Below, in pieces: positions 11,001 through 22,030 of a DNA stretch of 64,000 nt. The stretch is from Vanessa cardui (Eukaryota; Arthropoda; Insecta; Lepidoptera; Nymphalidae). The translations under genes and the position numbers were made by a program. Every line of letters starts with the position of its first letter. Position 1 is the stretch's first letter. The notes below the pieces were generated by a model. It saw only the letters and a list, made by a program, of their open reading frames with translations, was not told the origin of the DNA and made no database searches. The stretch covers positions 13,082,001-13,146,000 of the forward strand of contig NC_061126.1 of NCBI RefSeq assembly GCF_905220365.1. Reading direction: 5' to 3'.

Positions 11001-11225
11001 TCACCACATAGCATAAAACAAAGTTGCTTTCTCTGTCCGTATATCCCTATGTATGCTTAAATCTTTAAAACTAAGCAACGGATTTGATGCGCTTTTTGAT
11101 ACAGTGATTTGAGAAGAGCGTTTTAATAAATAACACATGGACAATTTAGTAAAGAAACACTGTTCATTTTAGAAGTTTCTACTGTGATGTCATCATTGCA
11201 CCCGTGCGTACGAGGGGGGCACTAT
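11001..11225 (+). mobile_element. Mini-Helitron, decayed 3' end
   Basis: It starts TCACCACATAGCATAAAAC after A and keeps the internal words TCTCTGTCCGTATATCCC, AGCAACGGATTTGATGC and AGTAAAGAAACACTG. The end CCCGTGCG is followed by altered sequence where GCTAG is expected. Confidence 0.65.
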
Positions 11226-11499
11226 TTACATTATAATCGTTGTCGTCATTTACAATATAATCTTATAAAATCATGACCTCGTTTTAACTCGAGAGGCATA
11301 TGAACACAGTGTATTTTGATTTTGATAATAATTTTAGTTACATTGAAGATAACATCTGAATAATTTATTAATCGATTAACTAAACTTAATAATATATCAA
11401 ACGTATTACTGGATAACGTTTCATGCACATTATTATCACATGCTAACAGATTTTTAAAAGATTATTGACTGCTATTTAAGATGTTTTTCTATATACATA

Positions 11500-11785
11500 T
11501 GTCAGCGGACCGGCAAATAGGACGCTTGATGCTAGAGGTTTACTGATGCTTAATATTTTTTTATGACATATGTCGGCGGATGGTGAAATAGGACACCTGA
11601 TGCTTAGTGTTCATAGATATTGCCAATGCACAAAAACTTTGAAGCTAAGATGTCATGTCTCTTATGCTTGTAGTTAAACTGACCCTTCAAATTGGAACAC
11701 AATAGTACTATGTATTACCGTTTGATAGTAGTAATTAGTAGAATTTATGAAGAGTGGATGGTACAGGTGGGTAATTATAAAATAA
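11500..11785 (+). repeat. Dispersed repeat, family with CACCTGATGG word, decayed
   Basis: Contains GACCGGCAAATAGGACGC, a second similar start (GGTGAAATAGGACACCTGATG), then ATGTCATGTCTCTTATGCTTG and CCTTCAAATTGGAACACAA. The start of the repeat appears twice, suggesting a partial tandem duplication. Confidence 0.55.
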
Positions 11786-12324
11786 TATCGAAAATTTATA
11801 TAGAATTTAATTTGCATCAATTAACGGGTTACCAAAAGTATTTTTGTACTTACCAAAATTAAAAAAAAAAGCATTTTATTTTAGTGAGTTCAAACAACCT
11901 TTATTAAATTATTTCGATATTATCTTCAAAGCAAAGCAATTGAGTAGGTAACTAATTTTATTTGTGAAATGAAAAACTATTTGACCGTTCAAATTAATTT
12001 TATTTTATACATTTAAATTAAAAAATAAAAATACATTTTTAATTTTTCTATTCTGTTTTTTCGGTTTTTGTCTACTATAAAAACTATTGAACAAGCTATT
12101 TATTACAAAACAAAGTTTATTTTTGAACCATACGAATTGAATATCATTTCAATAAAAAAATAAACATATTTTAACATCTACAATAATTATCTAATACAGT
12201 ATACTCGCTTCTCCAAGAAGACGTTTGGCTCGAAGACCAGCGAAAATCTGCTGATTTTCAGTTTTAAATAAATTTATTAAACGTCAAAATGAATTACAGT
12301 AAAATGAAAAAAAGTCATTGGCAA
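11786..12324. other. AT-rich stretch with no recognised feature
   Basis: Very AT-rich with poly-A and poly-T runs. Nothing recognised. Confidence 0.5.
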
Positions 12325-12644
12325 CTATGAGCCGAGATGGCCCAGTGGTTAGAACACATGCATCTTTACCGATGATTTCGGGTTCAAACCCAGGCAAGCA
12401 CCACTATATATATGTGCGGAATTTGTATTTATAATTCATCTCGTACTCGGCGATGAAGGAAAACATCGTGAGGAAACTTGCATGTGTCTAATTTCTTTGA
12501 ATTTTTGCCACATGTGCATTTCACCAACACGCAATGGAACAGCGTGGTGGAATATGTTCCAAGCCCTCTCCTTAATGAGAGAGGAGGCCATTTGCCCAGC
12601 AATAGGAAATTTACAGGCTGTTACTTTACTTTACAGCTATGAGC
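12325..12644 (+). repeat. tRNA-derived SINE (family 1), near full length, with hairpin at its 3' end
   Basis: Head GAGCCGAGATGGCCCAGTGG, GGGTTCAAACCCAGGCAAGC, full body and a TTACTTTACTTTAC tail. CTATGAGC occurs at 12325-12332 and 12637-12644 and may be the target duplication, though part overlaps the SINE head. Sequence 12649-12667 is an exact inverted copy of 12626-12644. Confidence 0.9.
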
Positions 12645-12669
12645 ATGGGCTCATAGCTGTAAAGTAAGA

Positions 12670-13192
12670 TGGTCTAAAATTAAATAAAAAAAATATATAG
12701 TACTTTTTAAAACAATAATATATATATTATATATATAAATATTATACCTAGACGTTCTTTCAAGATAATTATGGCCTTAAACTAGATCTGACGACCATAT
12801 TGTAGTATTCACATTCCAAACAGTGAACCCTAATAACATTTGTTGTAAGTTGTGCCGGGACACAATAGTTGTTACGGAGGCGACAAATGATCGTTGTTTA
12901 TTTCGTGTATTCTGGCAATTGCTTTGAAATTGTAATCTTATTACCGATGTTTTCACGTACTTCATTCTTATTTATATTTATTGAATTTATTATATTATTC
13001 GTCGTAATTTCATTTTTTGCTAAACAACAATACGTGTTGTGCTCTGATTTGAAAGAAAGTATTTCTAACAGTAAATATGTATATACGTCTATAAGTGGTT
13101 AAAAACAAATGGAAAAAAAGCAGCGCACCTATCGATTACAAAATATATTATATTAAGATTTGTTTTCTCCAGAGACTTTGTATTCTGTGTAA
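12670..13192. other. AT-rich stretch with no recognised feature
   Basis: A TA-rich patch lies near 12716-12745. A 77-codon hydrophobic frame at 12869-13102 has no recognisable family signature and is not called as a gene. Confidence 0.4.
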
Positions 13193-13395
13193 CTAGCGAC
13201 CCGCAACGAAGTCGCACGCTTAAATCTGTCAGTTTCTCTAAAATGTTGTACATGTATATATATACTCGTATAAACCTTCCTCTTGAATCAATCTATCTAT
13301 TAAACAAAAACCGCATCAAAATACGTTGTGTAATTTTAAAGATCTAAGCACACATAGGGAAAGACAACGGCGTGTGACTTTATATGTGTGACTAT
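13193..13395 (-). mobile_element. Mini-Helitron, minus orientation, decayed
   Basis: Begins CTAGCGACCCGC, the complement of the family 3' end, followed by AAACCTTCCTCTTGAATCA and ACCGCATCAAAATACGTTG. The 5' end is poorly preserved. Confidence 0.6.
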
Positions 13396-13534
13396 AATAT
13401 GTAATGTAAACTGAAGTCAAACTTATTTTTTTAATAACATAAATACCGTAACAACCTTTTCACAGATTTATTTCGTAGCAAGAATGTCTGTTCTCATTAC
13501 CAAATTATAGAACGATGCTAAGTCAATGTATAGA

Positions 13535-13870
13535 GAGTAGCTATCTAATTGCATTTTGCAAGCGCTTTCATTGGCTAATTTTCATCCAGTGGAAATAGGC
13601 AATTAGTGGCAGAGAACAGTTTTTTCCTTCGAGTCGGGCTCGACCCGATTAACGACCGCTGTTTAAATCGTTAGATTGTACCCCCGAGGTGCTCTGTATT
13701 CGCGAAGTTTCAACTGTTCTGCACTTTTTACGCTGTAGCGGTCGGTTCTGTTTAATTTTTTCTTTCTTCTGATTCTGCGATTTTACTTTTTAATAATAAC
13801 CCTCGTTCCAGTTTGAACTAATAACAATTTGCCAACTTTGCATTTGATGAAATCGTACGATTGTTAACAA
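13535..13870. repeat. Left copy of a 4-kb-spaced inverted repeat
   Basis: Homologous, in inverse orientation, to about 17820-18115. The core 13613-13760 is identical base for base to the complement of 17895-18042. Outside the core the copies are alignable but clearly diverged on both sides (for example TTTTCATCCAGTGGAAATAG against TTTTCATCCAGTGGTAATAG). No tRNA-like or coding signal was seen. The core includes GAGTCGGGCTCGACCC, itself nearly palindromic. Confidence 0.85.
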
Positions 13871-14156
13871 GAACTTAAAAACGAGAATTGTTCTTAAGAA
13901 CAATTCCGAGAAATATGTGTCGTGTGTTTTTAAATAAAAAGACACATTTTTCTCCGAATTCTTTCATAGTAAAAGTATAATATCTCGTTTTCACTACAAT
14001 TTTCAAGTAATTGGCAAAAATTTCATTACTTTTCACTTACCTTCGGTTTCCACGTTTTAGGATCTCATACAGCTGAAACGAAATAAACTATCTTTCCGAG
14101 TATCGTAGGAAAAGCCCGTTAAAAGGTCATACTAGTTTAGAGTGGGCTCTACGACA

Positions 14157-14385
14157 TTTTTTAACATCTGACAGCATTGCATACAATTCTCTGATCACAA
14201 TGTAAGTAGCTAAAGCAATTGTGTTATGGAAAATCAGAAATAACGACGATACCACAAACACCCAAGACAACATAGAAAACTAATGAACTTTTTGTACATA
14301 GAGTCGGTTGGAAATCGAACCGGGAACCTCGAAGTGGTAACCATAAAATAGGTGTACACACTACTCGAATAGGTCGTCATATTAA
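14157..14385 (-). repeat. tRNA-derived SINE of a second family
   Basis: On the minus strand a B-box-like GGTTCGATTTCC (complement of 14311-14321) is followed by GTACAAAAAGTTCATTAG, TTTCTATGTTGTCTTGGG, GGTATCGTCGTTATTTCTG and TTTTCCATAACACAATTGC. This order matches a lepidopteran SINE I know from memory. Both ends are approximate. Confidence 0.6.
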
Positions 14386-15934
14386 TTATGATTCTGAATT
14401 CATTGTTATTATTAAGATTTATTTATTAATATTTATTTCTTTAGAACAATGAAAGAAATTGCTGTAGGAAATAGTATTTCAGAGTGTTGCATAGGAAAAA
14501 AATTAAATCGAACTCACCAATTTTATTATCTTTGTGTGCGTGACAGGAACGCACGCAACACACACACGCAAAGCTTACCACTTTACTAGCGTTGGCTAAT
14601 ATATTTTGCGGCGGTCTCAACTTTGACAATCTACCTAACAATATAAGTAATCAAAAGTATTTTATATTGTTCCTAAATCATCGCTTAAAATATACGAAAG
14701 GAACACAATATATACGACGTTTCGACGTATATGCCGTAACTAATTAAATCATAAGTAAAAATAGTTATTGTGAATATTTTAAAAATATGAATACAATTTT
14801 CATCATTCAAAACAGTCTTGACTAACGAACGAATATGTCTGCGTAAAAAGATGTCATGTTCGTGTTGGCTTAGATAGCGCAGTTAGTAATATCAGAAGCC
14901 ATTGGAGTGTGAAATTGCATCTATCGAGCGACGAGGTCCAGCCTGAACCGATGGACAGATGAACTTAATAGTTTCTGCTCCGAAGATAATGAGTATATGA
15001 CGCGTTATGAAATGTTCGTAATGTAAACAGTACGCATTAACATATAAACAAGATTACCTTTGTTATTATTTTGTGTTCATTCAGACGTATGGACGTTATT
15101 TATTGATATATCAGTTATTCTTTTGTTCTTTTTTTAAAAATATTTGTTGAATGAATATCAACCTTCAAGTTTGTTTCCAATATATATAGAATGTAAGTAT
15201 ATTTCATTTATATTGAAATTACAAGAGAAGTACAGATAAAGAAATCTTAGGTACATTAGTTATATTCCACGTGATTAGCTAAAGCTAGCTAGCTATTATT
15301 ACTATATTAATCGCTAATATCGTCCACTTTCCACAAAATTCTTTTATACTCTTATATTGATTATATTTGCCTAATATTTTTTATATGATTTACAGGTTAG
15401 GTTAGAATTGATTTAGATTTATAAACCTAACCTTTCTAACCTGGAATTCATATGTAAGTACCAATTTATATATAATTAGCAAAGTAAAAAGATCTTTGCT
15501 ATATTATAAATGAAAATGGAAAATAAAAGAGTGTACTAATCATAACTGTCATGGTATAAAAAAAGTATAATACATTAAGATCTTGATTAATACGAGTACT
15601 GAACAAATTCTAATACAACACTTTGATTCTATTTTCTACATTAAATAAACAACACTATTATTCGAAACAGTATTTTATCACAGCGACTTGATAACATGTA
15701 GATCTCATCAAATCATCAAATGTCAACAATCTAACTAATGTCACGGCGAGAATTGGTACGCCAATATGAGGAAGTATAAAATCAGTTTTTATAAATTACC
15801 TAAATATATTTTTCTTCTATGCTATTAAAATATAATATGTATATAAGATAACCAATCGACATACACATACACCCATATGCTTAGTTTTTATTATTGGTAA
15901 AAAAATAGTGACTCTTCTTTCATTACATTAATCA
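14386..15934. other. Unassigned AT-rich stretch
   Basis: No coding region was recognised. A small inverted motif (GGTTAGGTT and AACCTAACC) occurs around 15397-15434. Confidence 0.4.
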
Positions 15935-16105
15935 GCGTTGGAAGCCAAAATGCCATTCTCTTGTGCCTGTAGTTACTCTGGCTCACATATCCTTCAAACT
16001 GGAACACAAAGATAATGGATACCATTCTTTGTCGGTAGAATATCTGATGGATGGGTGGTACCCAAACAGACTATCTCAAAGCCTTGCTATTAAGTATAAG
16101 CCATA
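15935..16105 (+). repeat. Fragment of CACCTGATGG-type dispersed repeat
   Basis: AAAATGCCATTCTCTTGTGC, CCTTCAAACTGGAACACAA and GATGGGTGGTACCC match the 3' half of the copy at 25508-25830. The 5' half is missing or unrecognisable. Confidence 0.6.
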
Positions 16106-16232
16106 ATTCGTATTTCAAACTTTTTTTAATCAAACGTTTACTTTTAATTTGTACTTTCTCACTTTCTGCTTATACTGTAAATGTTTTTTTTTTTAATATT
16201 TAATTACAACTTGAATTTCTTAATTGGAATAT

Positions 16233-16429
16233 TTGAGACTTCGGTACTGTTTGATGGGTCTTGTGTGTTCCAATCAACAACTCCAGCTCTGATTACTGCT
16301 GTATTCGTTTTCGGATATCAACTGGCCGAACATTATATTAATTGTGGTTTAAACCTAGCTTGGGTTCAAAGACATATGTTAAAGGCCGAGGAAGTCATAA
16401 ATATTGTCGGTCGATTGTACGACAGGTAA
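16233..16429 (+). CDS. Orphan open frame, possible exon fragment, function unknown
   Basis: The frame encodes about 65 residues that read more like protein than neighbouring frames, including VFGYQLAEHYINCGLNLAW and KAEEVINIVGRLYDR. The open frame runs back to an ATG at 16181, but the first residues come from a poly-T tract and are unlikely to be real. It ends at GACAGGTAAATAAA, where GGTAAAT could be a splice donor. I do not recognise the family. It lies between the two inverted repeats at 13.6 and 17.9 kb, so it could be a remnant of an element they bound, an isolated host exon, or chance. Confidence 0.2.
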
Positions 16430-17281
16430 ATAAATTGCTAATCATCAAAATGTTTTGAGTGCTAACTACATTATTCGACAATAACTTCCGAATACTAATC
16501 ATGTTTTAGGTAACGAGAAATGGTTTTGTTTGTCACAATGGGGTAGCTATTACAGCTCTTGTTACCCTTCAAAGAGAATAGACAAGAATTGGCAACTCTA
16601 TCAAATGTTTCAATTGTAATTTAACAGTGTGAATTTATTCAAAATAAGGTATAGATAAATATAGGTAGAAATAATTGAATACATGTTTCTTTCAAAATTT
16701 TAATGATGGAGCTCAGAAATGAGGCATATTTGATTCATTACTGACATATTTTGCTTGTGTATGATAAACTTCAAATACGTTTTTAACAATGGCAGCCTTT
16801 TTAAAATTTTATATAACATCATAAAACTGAAAAACATATATTACGTTATGTTGGGCCAACACTGAACAAATATACATTCTTATACCTGTAATTTTGATAT
16901 ATTCAAAAAACAAAAAAAACACGTTAATTTTAGTTCAAAATCCGATTAAACCTATAAAATTCATTGAGCATGAATAACACACAGGAGAAGCTTGTACTTC
17001 ACAGGACGCAAGTGTTTTTCATAAGTGGTTAGCTTTTTAACTATTCCCTCCAAATTATTAAATATACTGATACGTGCGCAAAATTGATTGCTTTAACAGG
17101 AGTAGCGAGATTGAAAATAAAAGCAGTAAATATTATAAATATCGCAAGAAGCCCAATTTAATATTTGTAAACTTTAAGTATACACACGAGCCATATTTTT
17201 ATCGAAACCATTTTAGTTCTTTGGAATGTTTTTCTTACCGAAGAGCACAAGATAATTAATTTACAATTAAATTAATATAAT

Positions 17282-17376
17282 ACCAACCTTTATTTGAACA
17301 GCGCGGTGTAATGAGTCTCGAGACTTCTCCTAAAAGAGAGCTGAGGCCTTAGTGCAGCAGTAAGAACTTTACATGC
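17282..17376 (+). repeat. Degenerate SINE family 1, 3' part
   Basis: GAACAGCGCGGTGTAATGAG, CTCCTAAAAGAGAG and GTGCAGCAGTAAGAACTTTA follow the SINE body order with many substitutions. Confidence 0.55.
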
Positions 17377-17520
17377 TTTTTTATTAAGGCTTATTGAAAT
17401 TCAGAAGTGTCTAAAATTTAACACGAAAACTTCAGTTGATATTCACGTACTATAAAATTAGTTTATTATTGTGAAATGACGCATTAATAAATAACTTTTT
17501 CATAATACCAACTCTTCTTT

Positions 17521-17605
17521 TCATAAATAGTATAAAACAAAGTCTTCTTCTTCTACACCGCTCGACGAATTTTGATTTGGTATTCAGTAATAGGTAGAAT
17601 GATGA
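17521..17605 (+). mobile_element. Mini-Helitron 5' fragment
   Basis: TCATAAATAGTATAAAACA and CGACGAATTTTGATTTGG correspond to the family 5' end and centre. The 3' end is absent. Confidence 0.4.
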
Positions 17606-17819
17606 TGATTTTATAAGCAATTGACGAACTGTGCCAGATCAATGGTTATAATTACCGTTGACCTTCTAAGTATCATATCATATAGCCTAAACCTAACATT
17701 AAAATGAGGTCGGTAATTCCCGATATTAAGGTTTGTATACCTTCAAAGCATGAACAATCATTGTAATGTCGTTTCCTAACAGCTCTTCTATCTGAAAAAG
17801 TCTAAATCCGACTCGAATA

Positions 17820-18115
17820 ATTTCATAGTTTGCAAATTGTTACCTCGTTCCAATCTTAGTTATGAAAAAATAAAACCGTAGAATCAGAAGAAATAAAAAT
17901 TAAACAGAACCGACCGCTACAGCGTAAAAAGTGCAGAACAGTTGAAACTTCGCGAATACAGAGCACCTCGGGGGTACAATCTAACGATTTAAACAGCGGT
18001 CGTTAATCGGGTCGAGCCCGACTCGAAGGAAAAAACTGTTCTTCGATACTAATTGCCTATTACCACTGGATGAAAATTACCCAGCAAAAGCGATTGGAAA
18101 ATTCGATTATGACAG
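17820..18115. repeat. Right copy of the 4-kb-spaced inverted repeat
   Basis: Inverse copy of 13535-13870. The identical core is 17895-18042. Flanks are diverged on both sides of the core. Confidence 0.85.
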
Positions 18116-20390
18116 CAACCGCCGGATTCGCTTTTTATAATAAATATTACATTGGAGTTTTATTTACGGTATTATTCGATTCAAATTACATATAACAAAA
18201 ACAAAAGGTCACACTTCTTGAATCTAAAGATGTAAACTTAAACTCTTTTGGTTTCAAAAAATCAATGATAAAAAACTGCGTCTTCGAAAATATTTAGATA
18301 TTTAACTATCGTTTATTTTAGCAAAGATAATAACCGAATTTCAAAAAATTTGGTATGAAACAAGTTGAAACAAACCTCTAGGATTGACATAGGCTATACT
18401 GTTTTCACGTAACCTGACGTCATGTATCTCAAATACAAGCGAACCCACTCAACAACTAGTTGAAAATAAACATAAAATATAACCTATCTTACGAGGAAAT
18501 AAAATAAAAAATATATATAGTGGGACCGTAAAGGGAAATAAGGGAAGCGTATACACGGCCTAAGTACCACCATTTGTCACCGTTTACTCTCAACAGAATC
18601 ACTCGTCGCCGTCAGACAAGGCAGGCGTGAAAATACAGGCAGGTGCATTTGAAATTACTTAATAGCGGGCGCAATAAATGCTTGTAAGACATTCGTGCTC
18701 GCTGATGCTACGGAATCTAAAATTACACCGTACTGAAATTGGGTAGGTTCAACTCTTGTGTAATTTGACTAATTAATTTTTTTTTTACAAAATAAATCCT
18801 GCCCAAATATTCGTTCTATGTACGCTTAAACAATACTTAAAGTATTTTGTTCTATGTACACTTTAACTGTGGACTTAAGTATATTAGTTTTTCAATAAAT
18901 TTTTACGGTTAGTCATGTCGAGACAAGGCAAGTTTATTAATAGATAAACACTGAACTTTGAAACTATGATGTATTAAAAATGAATCTCCTTAAATTGGCT
19001 CACAAATTAAATATAGTGAGTAATTAATGCTACAAAGTAAAACGTCTGTTATCAAAATAAGACTAGACTTTTAGACTATTTTCGAATTAGCTCAAGGGAT
19101 AAATAATCTTTTAAAACTTATATTTCACATCACAAGCAATTCTCAATTACAAAATAATTATTTTTATATATTTAAAAAAAGAATGTTACATATTTGACGA
19201 GAAATCATAAATTAAAAAGCATAAACCGTTTATAAGAAACATTTTAGTTTATACACATTGTAACTTTAAATGTATGCCTTAAAAGCATTCTTTGAGGCTT
19301 TACATTGGTTTGACAAGGTTCTATCGAGCGAAGCGTGTTTCATTTTGTAAACACAGCACCATAGCCACTAAATCCTTGTCTAAGCCGAACAAGGTTACAG
19401 TCTCTGAACCCGGCTTCTGTAAGTGACTACCCGAATATTTGTGGTTCTTTATTAGCTTTTAGAAATGTTTAATTGTAAAACAATTACATGATTTTATATA
19501 ATTTTGAAAGGTTATTTGTTTATATTAAATATATTTAAGCAATACTTTATAAAAATTTCAAAGTGACTGATTAGTCTTTTTAACGAAATATGTTTTCAAA
19601 TACTGTTTTGCCTTTATATTCATTAATCGTCATAGTGATTGGATGTGATATAATGTGTAGTATACAGCTAAATTATTAACATAAACGTAAGTAATTGCGT
19701 CTCAAAATTTGGCATACAATTGCAAAGGAATCGAATATGCTGATTTTCAAATATTGTGAAAGGCCCCAGCTTAGAAAATATTATCATGGAATTGTCGACC
19801 AAGATTTCCTTCAAGCTTCTGCCGCTATCTTGTAAAAGGGTAACTTTTTGCGATAACTCAACTCAACTACGACTCATCAAGAATTGTGATTTTATATTAC
19901 ATGTTGATTGGTTTTGGTACACTATTTTTTACCTATCGTTCATCATTATTGAGTTATCGAATAATTATATGACCTATTCAATATACAAAATCGATCCTTC
20001 TCGGTTCACTTGCATTTTTAAATGTATATAGTAACTCATATGCCAACTTCAGAGTGATCGATCAATCGCTTACGAAGTCTATTAATCTCATAAGTTAAAT
20101 CGACATCCATTACCCATATATTAATAAATAATAAATTATATTAATGTTGCAGAAATTATATATTTCAACTATGGAAAACATGTATCATATTTCATTTCAA
20201 ACAATAATTTCGAACGAATATTTTTAACGAAATTACTGGTAACGATAATAATAAACTCCGGGCCAGAATTTACAGACGAAATTACACGTTCTGTAGTAGA
20301 GGTAGGAAATATTGATAGCTATCTATATAATAGTAAATGGTAATAGAATCGTATGGTTGACTGTAAATAAATATCAACTGATATGTCTGA
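18116..20390. other. Unassigned stretch, mostly AT-rich
   Basis: No coding region or repeat recognised. A patch of higher GC at about 18530-18720 has no open frame of note. A 91-codon frame at 19756-20031 has no motif and is treated as chance. Confidence 0.4.
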
Positions 20391-20467
20391 GCCGAGATGG
20401 CCCAGTGGCTAGAACGCGTGATGATTGCGGGTTCAAGGAAGCACCGCTGAATACTCGAGTGCTTAAT
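20391..20467 (+). repeat. SINE family 1, 5' half of a split copy
   Basis: TGAGCCGAGATGGCCCAGTG to GAGTGCTTAAT, with a small loss in the head around GGGTTCAAGGAAGCACC. The sequence stops at the expected middle of the SINE and resumes at 21818. Confidence 0.88.
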
Positions 20468-21001
20468 TAGTGGCGTCAATGAAGCCTTTGCTTCGAAAGT
20501 CCTCAAGAACAGCTCCGATTGTGATGTTTTTTTTTTTAAAAAAATTATTTTTTTATATTATTTAAAATCAGAAACCTCTTAGAGCGGGGACGGAACTATT
20601 TATATTGTTTAAACAATATCAACGATATTTATATAAAAAATTAAGTTTGGTCTCTATTTTTTTGTAAAAAAATCTCCATATAATCTCATTGTAACAAATA
20701 GTTGTTACAAAGAAGTTTTTAACAACAATTTAATATTAAAATAAAATAAAAAAAAAATCCTTTTTTTTTTAAATATATATGGCAAGGCGATTTTCTTCAC
20801 TAATTTTTTAAATAGAATTATTTAGCTAAAGAAGCAGCGCATCCGTAACAACATATATATAATATTGAACGTTGCATTAGAAAGTTTTGTGAGGTATAGG
20901 TACTATTCGTACAATAGAAATTGACCTTTTTGTCGTTTAGGTAGTCCTAAAATAATGTTAGGAGTTATATATATATATATAGTAATAAAAGCGTACAACT
21001 T

Positions 21002-21348
21002 AATTCCTTACCTCCGACAGAAGATGCAGCAAAACAACATATTAAAAGAGTCTACTACAAGTTCAGCAATGGAAAAATAATTCATCGATACCACCTGAAG
21101 AATGGGGTTGGCGAAGAGAGAATTATTTAAAACCAATCAAAATGACACAACCAGCAGCACCTGATAACGTTTTAAAATTAATATTTTGCTCTTGCAAAAC
21201 ATGATGCGGTTCAGCGTGTGGCTGCAGAAAAAGTGGTCTTCATTGCTCACCAGCCTGCATAGTTTGCAGTGGAAATGACTGCAGTAACCATCCACAACTT
21301 GAAGAAGATGAAGAAGTCTCCAAAATGCAAAATGATAATGAAAATTAA
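21002..21348 (+). pseudogene. Decayed CXC-motif protein C-terminus, transposon-borne
   Basis: Reads NSLPPTEDAAKQHIKRVYY in one frame, then continues in another from about 21056 with VQQW and PPEEWGWRRENYLKPIKM. It ends in a cysteine-rich tail, IFCSCKT-stop-CGSACGCRKSG, then HCSPACIVCSGNDCSN. A TGA stop at about 21200 replaces a residue in the first cysteine cluster. The spacing resembles the CXC tail (Tesmin/TSO1-like) that ends many repeated, poorly described insect proteins, whose preceding region also has an LPPT...H...V...QW...WGW pattern; that comparison is from memory. At least one frameshift and one stop make this copy non-functional. It lies between the inverted repeats of the 1350-bp element, so it may descend from that element's own protein. 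Confidence 0.6.
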
Positions 21349-21523
21349 ATGTACTTTTTTTGTATTTAACATAATGAATTTTCTATGGTCAATAAAAAAT
21401 TTATATTTTGGTTCACAAATTAATTCCATGTCATTACTACACAGAACAAACTTATAGATAATTGTTTATAACATTCATTAATATATTTACAAGTTTTTAA
21501 TGGATTTAATTTTTTGATTTAAT

Positions 21524-21610
21524 GGAAGGTTTGGAATATGTTCCAAACCATCTCCTCAAAGGGAGAGGCTGTTTTACCGGCTGTTACTTTACTTTACTTT
21601 TACTTTTTTT
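21524..21610 (+). repeat. SINE family 1, 3' fragment with mixed subfamily marks
   Basis: GGAATATGTTCCAAACC and CTCCTCAAAGGGAGAGG are typical of the TTG-tailed copies, but the tail is TTACTTTACTTTACTTTTAC, typical of the other group. It sits inside the 1350-bp element. Confidence 0.8.
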
Positions 21611-21817
21611 AATGGATATTGTATAGTAGAAATTTTTTTTGTGCATAAATATCGTTGATATTGTTTAAACAATATAAATAGTTCCGTCCCCGCTCTAAGA
21701 GGTTTCTGATTTTTAATAATATAAAAAAACAAAATTAAAAAAAAAAATCATCAAAATCGGAGCTGTTCTTGAGGACTTCCGAAGATTGCCTGTTTTATGT
21801 ATTCATTGACTCCACTA

Positions 21818-22030
21818 AATTACCGTATATAATTCATCTCGTGCTCGGCGGTGAAGGAAAACATCGTGAGGAAACCTGTATATCTCTAATTTTAAAGAAA
21901 TTCTGCCACATGTGTATTTCACCAATCCGCATTAGAAAAGCATGGTGAAGTATGTTCCAAACCGTCTCCTCAAGGGGAGAGAAAGCTTTAGCTCAACAGT
22001 GGGAAATTACAGACTGTTGTTGTTGTTGAT
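21818..22030 (+). repeat. SINE family 1, 3' half of the split copy
   Basis: Resumes with TATATAATTCATCTCGTGC and ends with a GTTGTTGTTGTTG tail. Together with 20391-20467 it makes one SINE. Confidence 0.88.

Larger units (their letters stand above)
20468..21817. mobile_element. 1350-bp inverted-repeat DNA element inserted in a SINE
   Basis: The ends are inverted: TAGTGGCGTCAATGAA on the left, and the complement TAGTGGAGTCAATGAA on the right. The inverted homology continues inward through AAGTCCTCAAGAACAGCTCC and CAGAAACCTCTTAGAGCGGG to TATTGTTTAAACAATA, roughly 170 bp per side with small gaps. AAT at 20465-20467 and 21818-21820 may be a 3-bp target duplication. Inside are a decayed coding remnant (21002-21348) and a SINE fragment (21524-21610). 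The superfamily is not assigned. Confidence 0.8.

Noticed and set aside
12869..13102. Hydrophobic 77-codon frame resembling a membrane segment
   Set aside because: AT-rich DNA yields such runs by chance; no family signature and no splice context.
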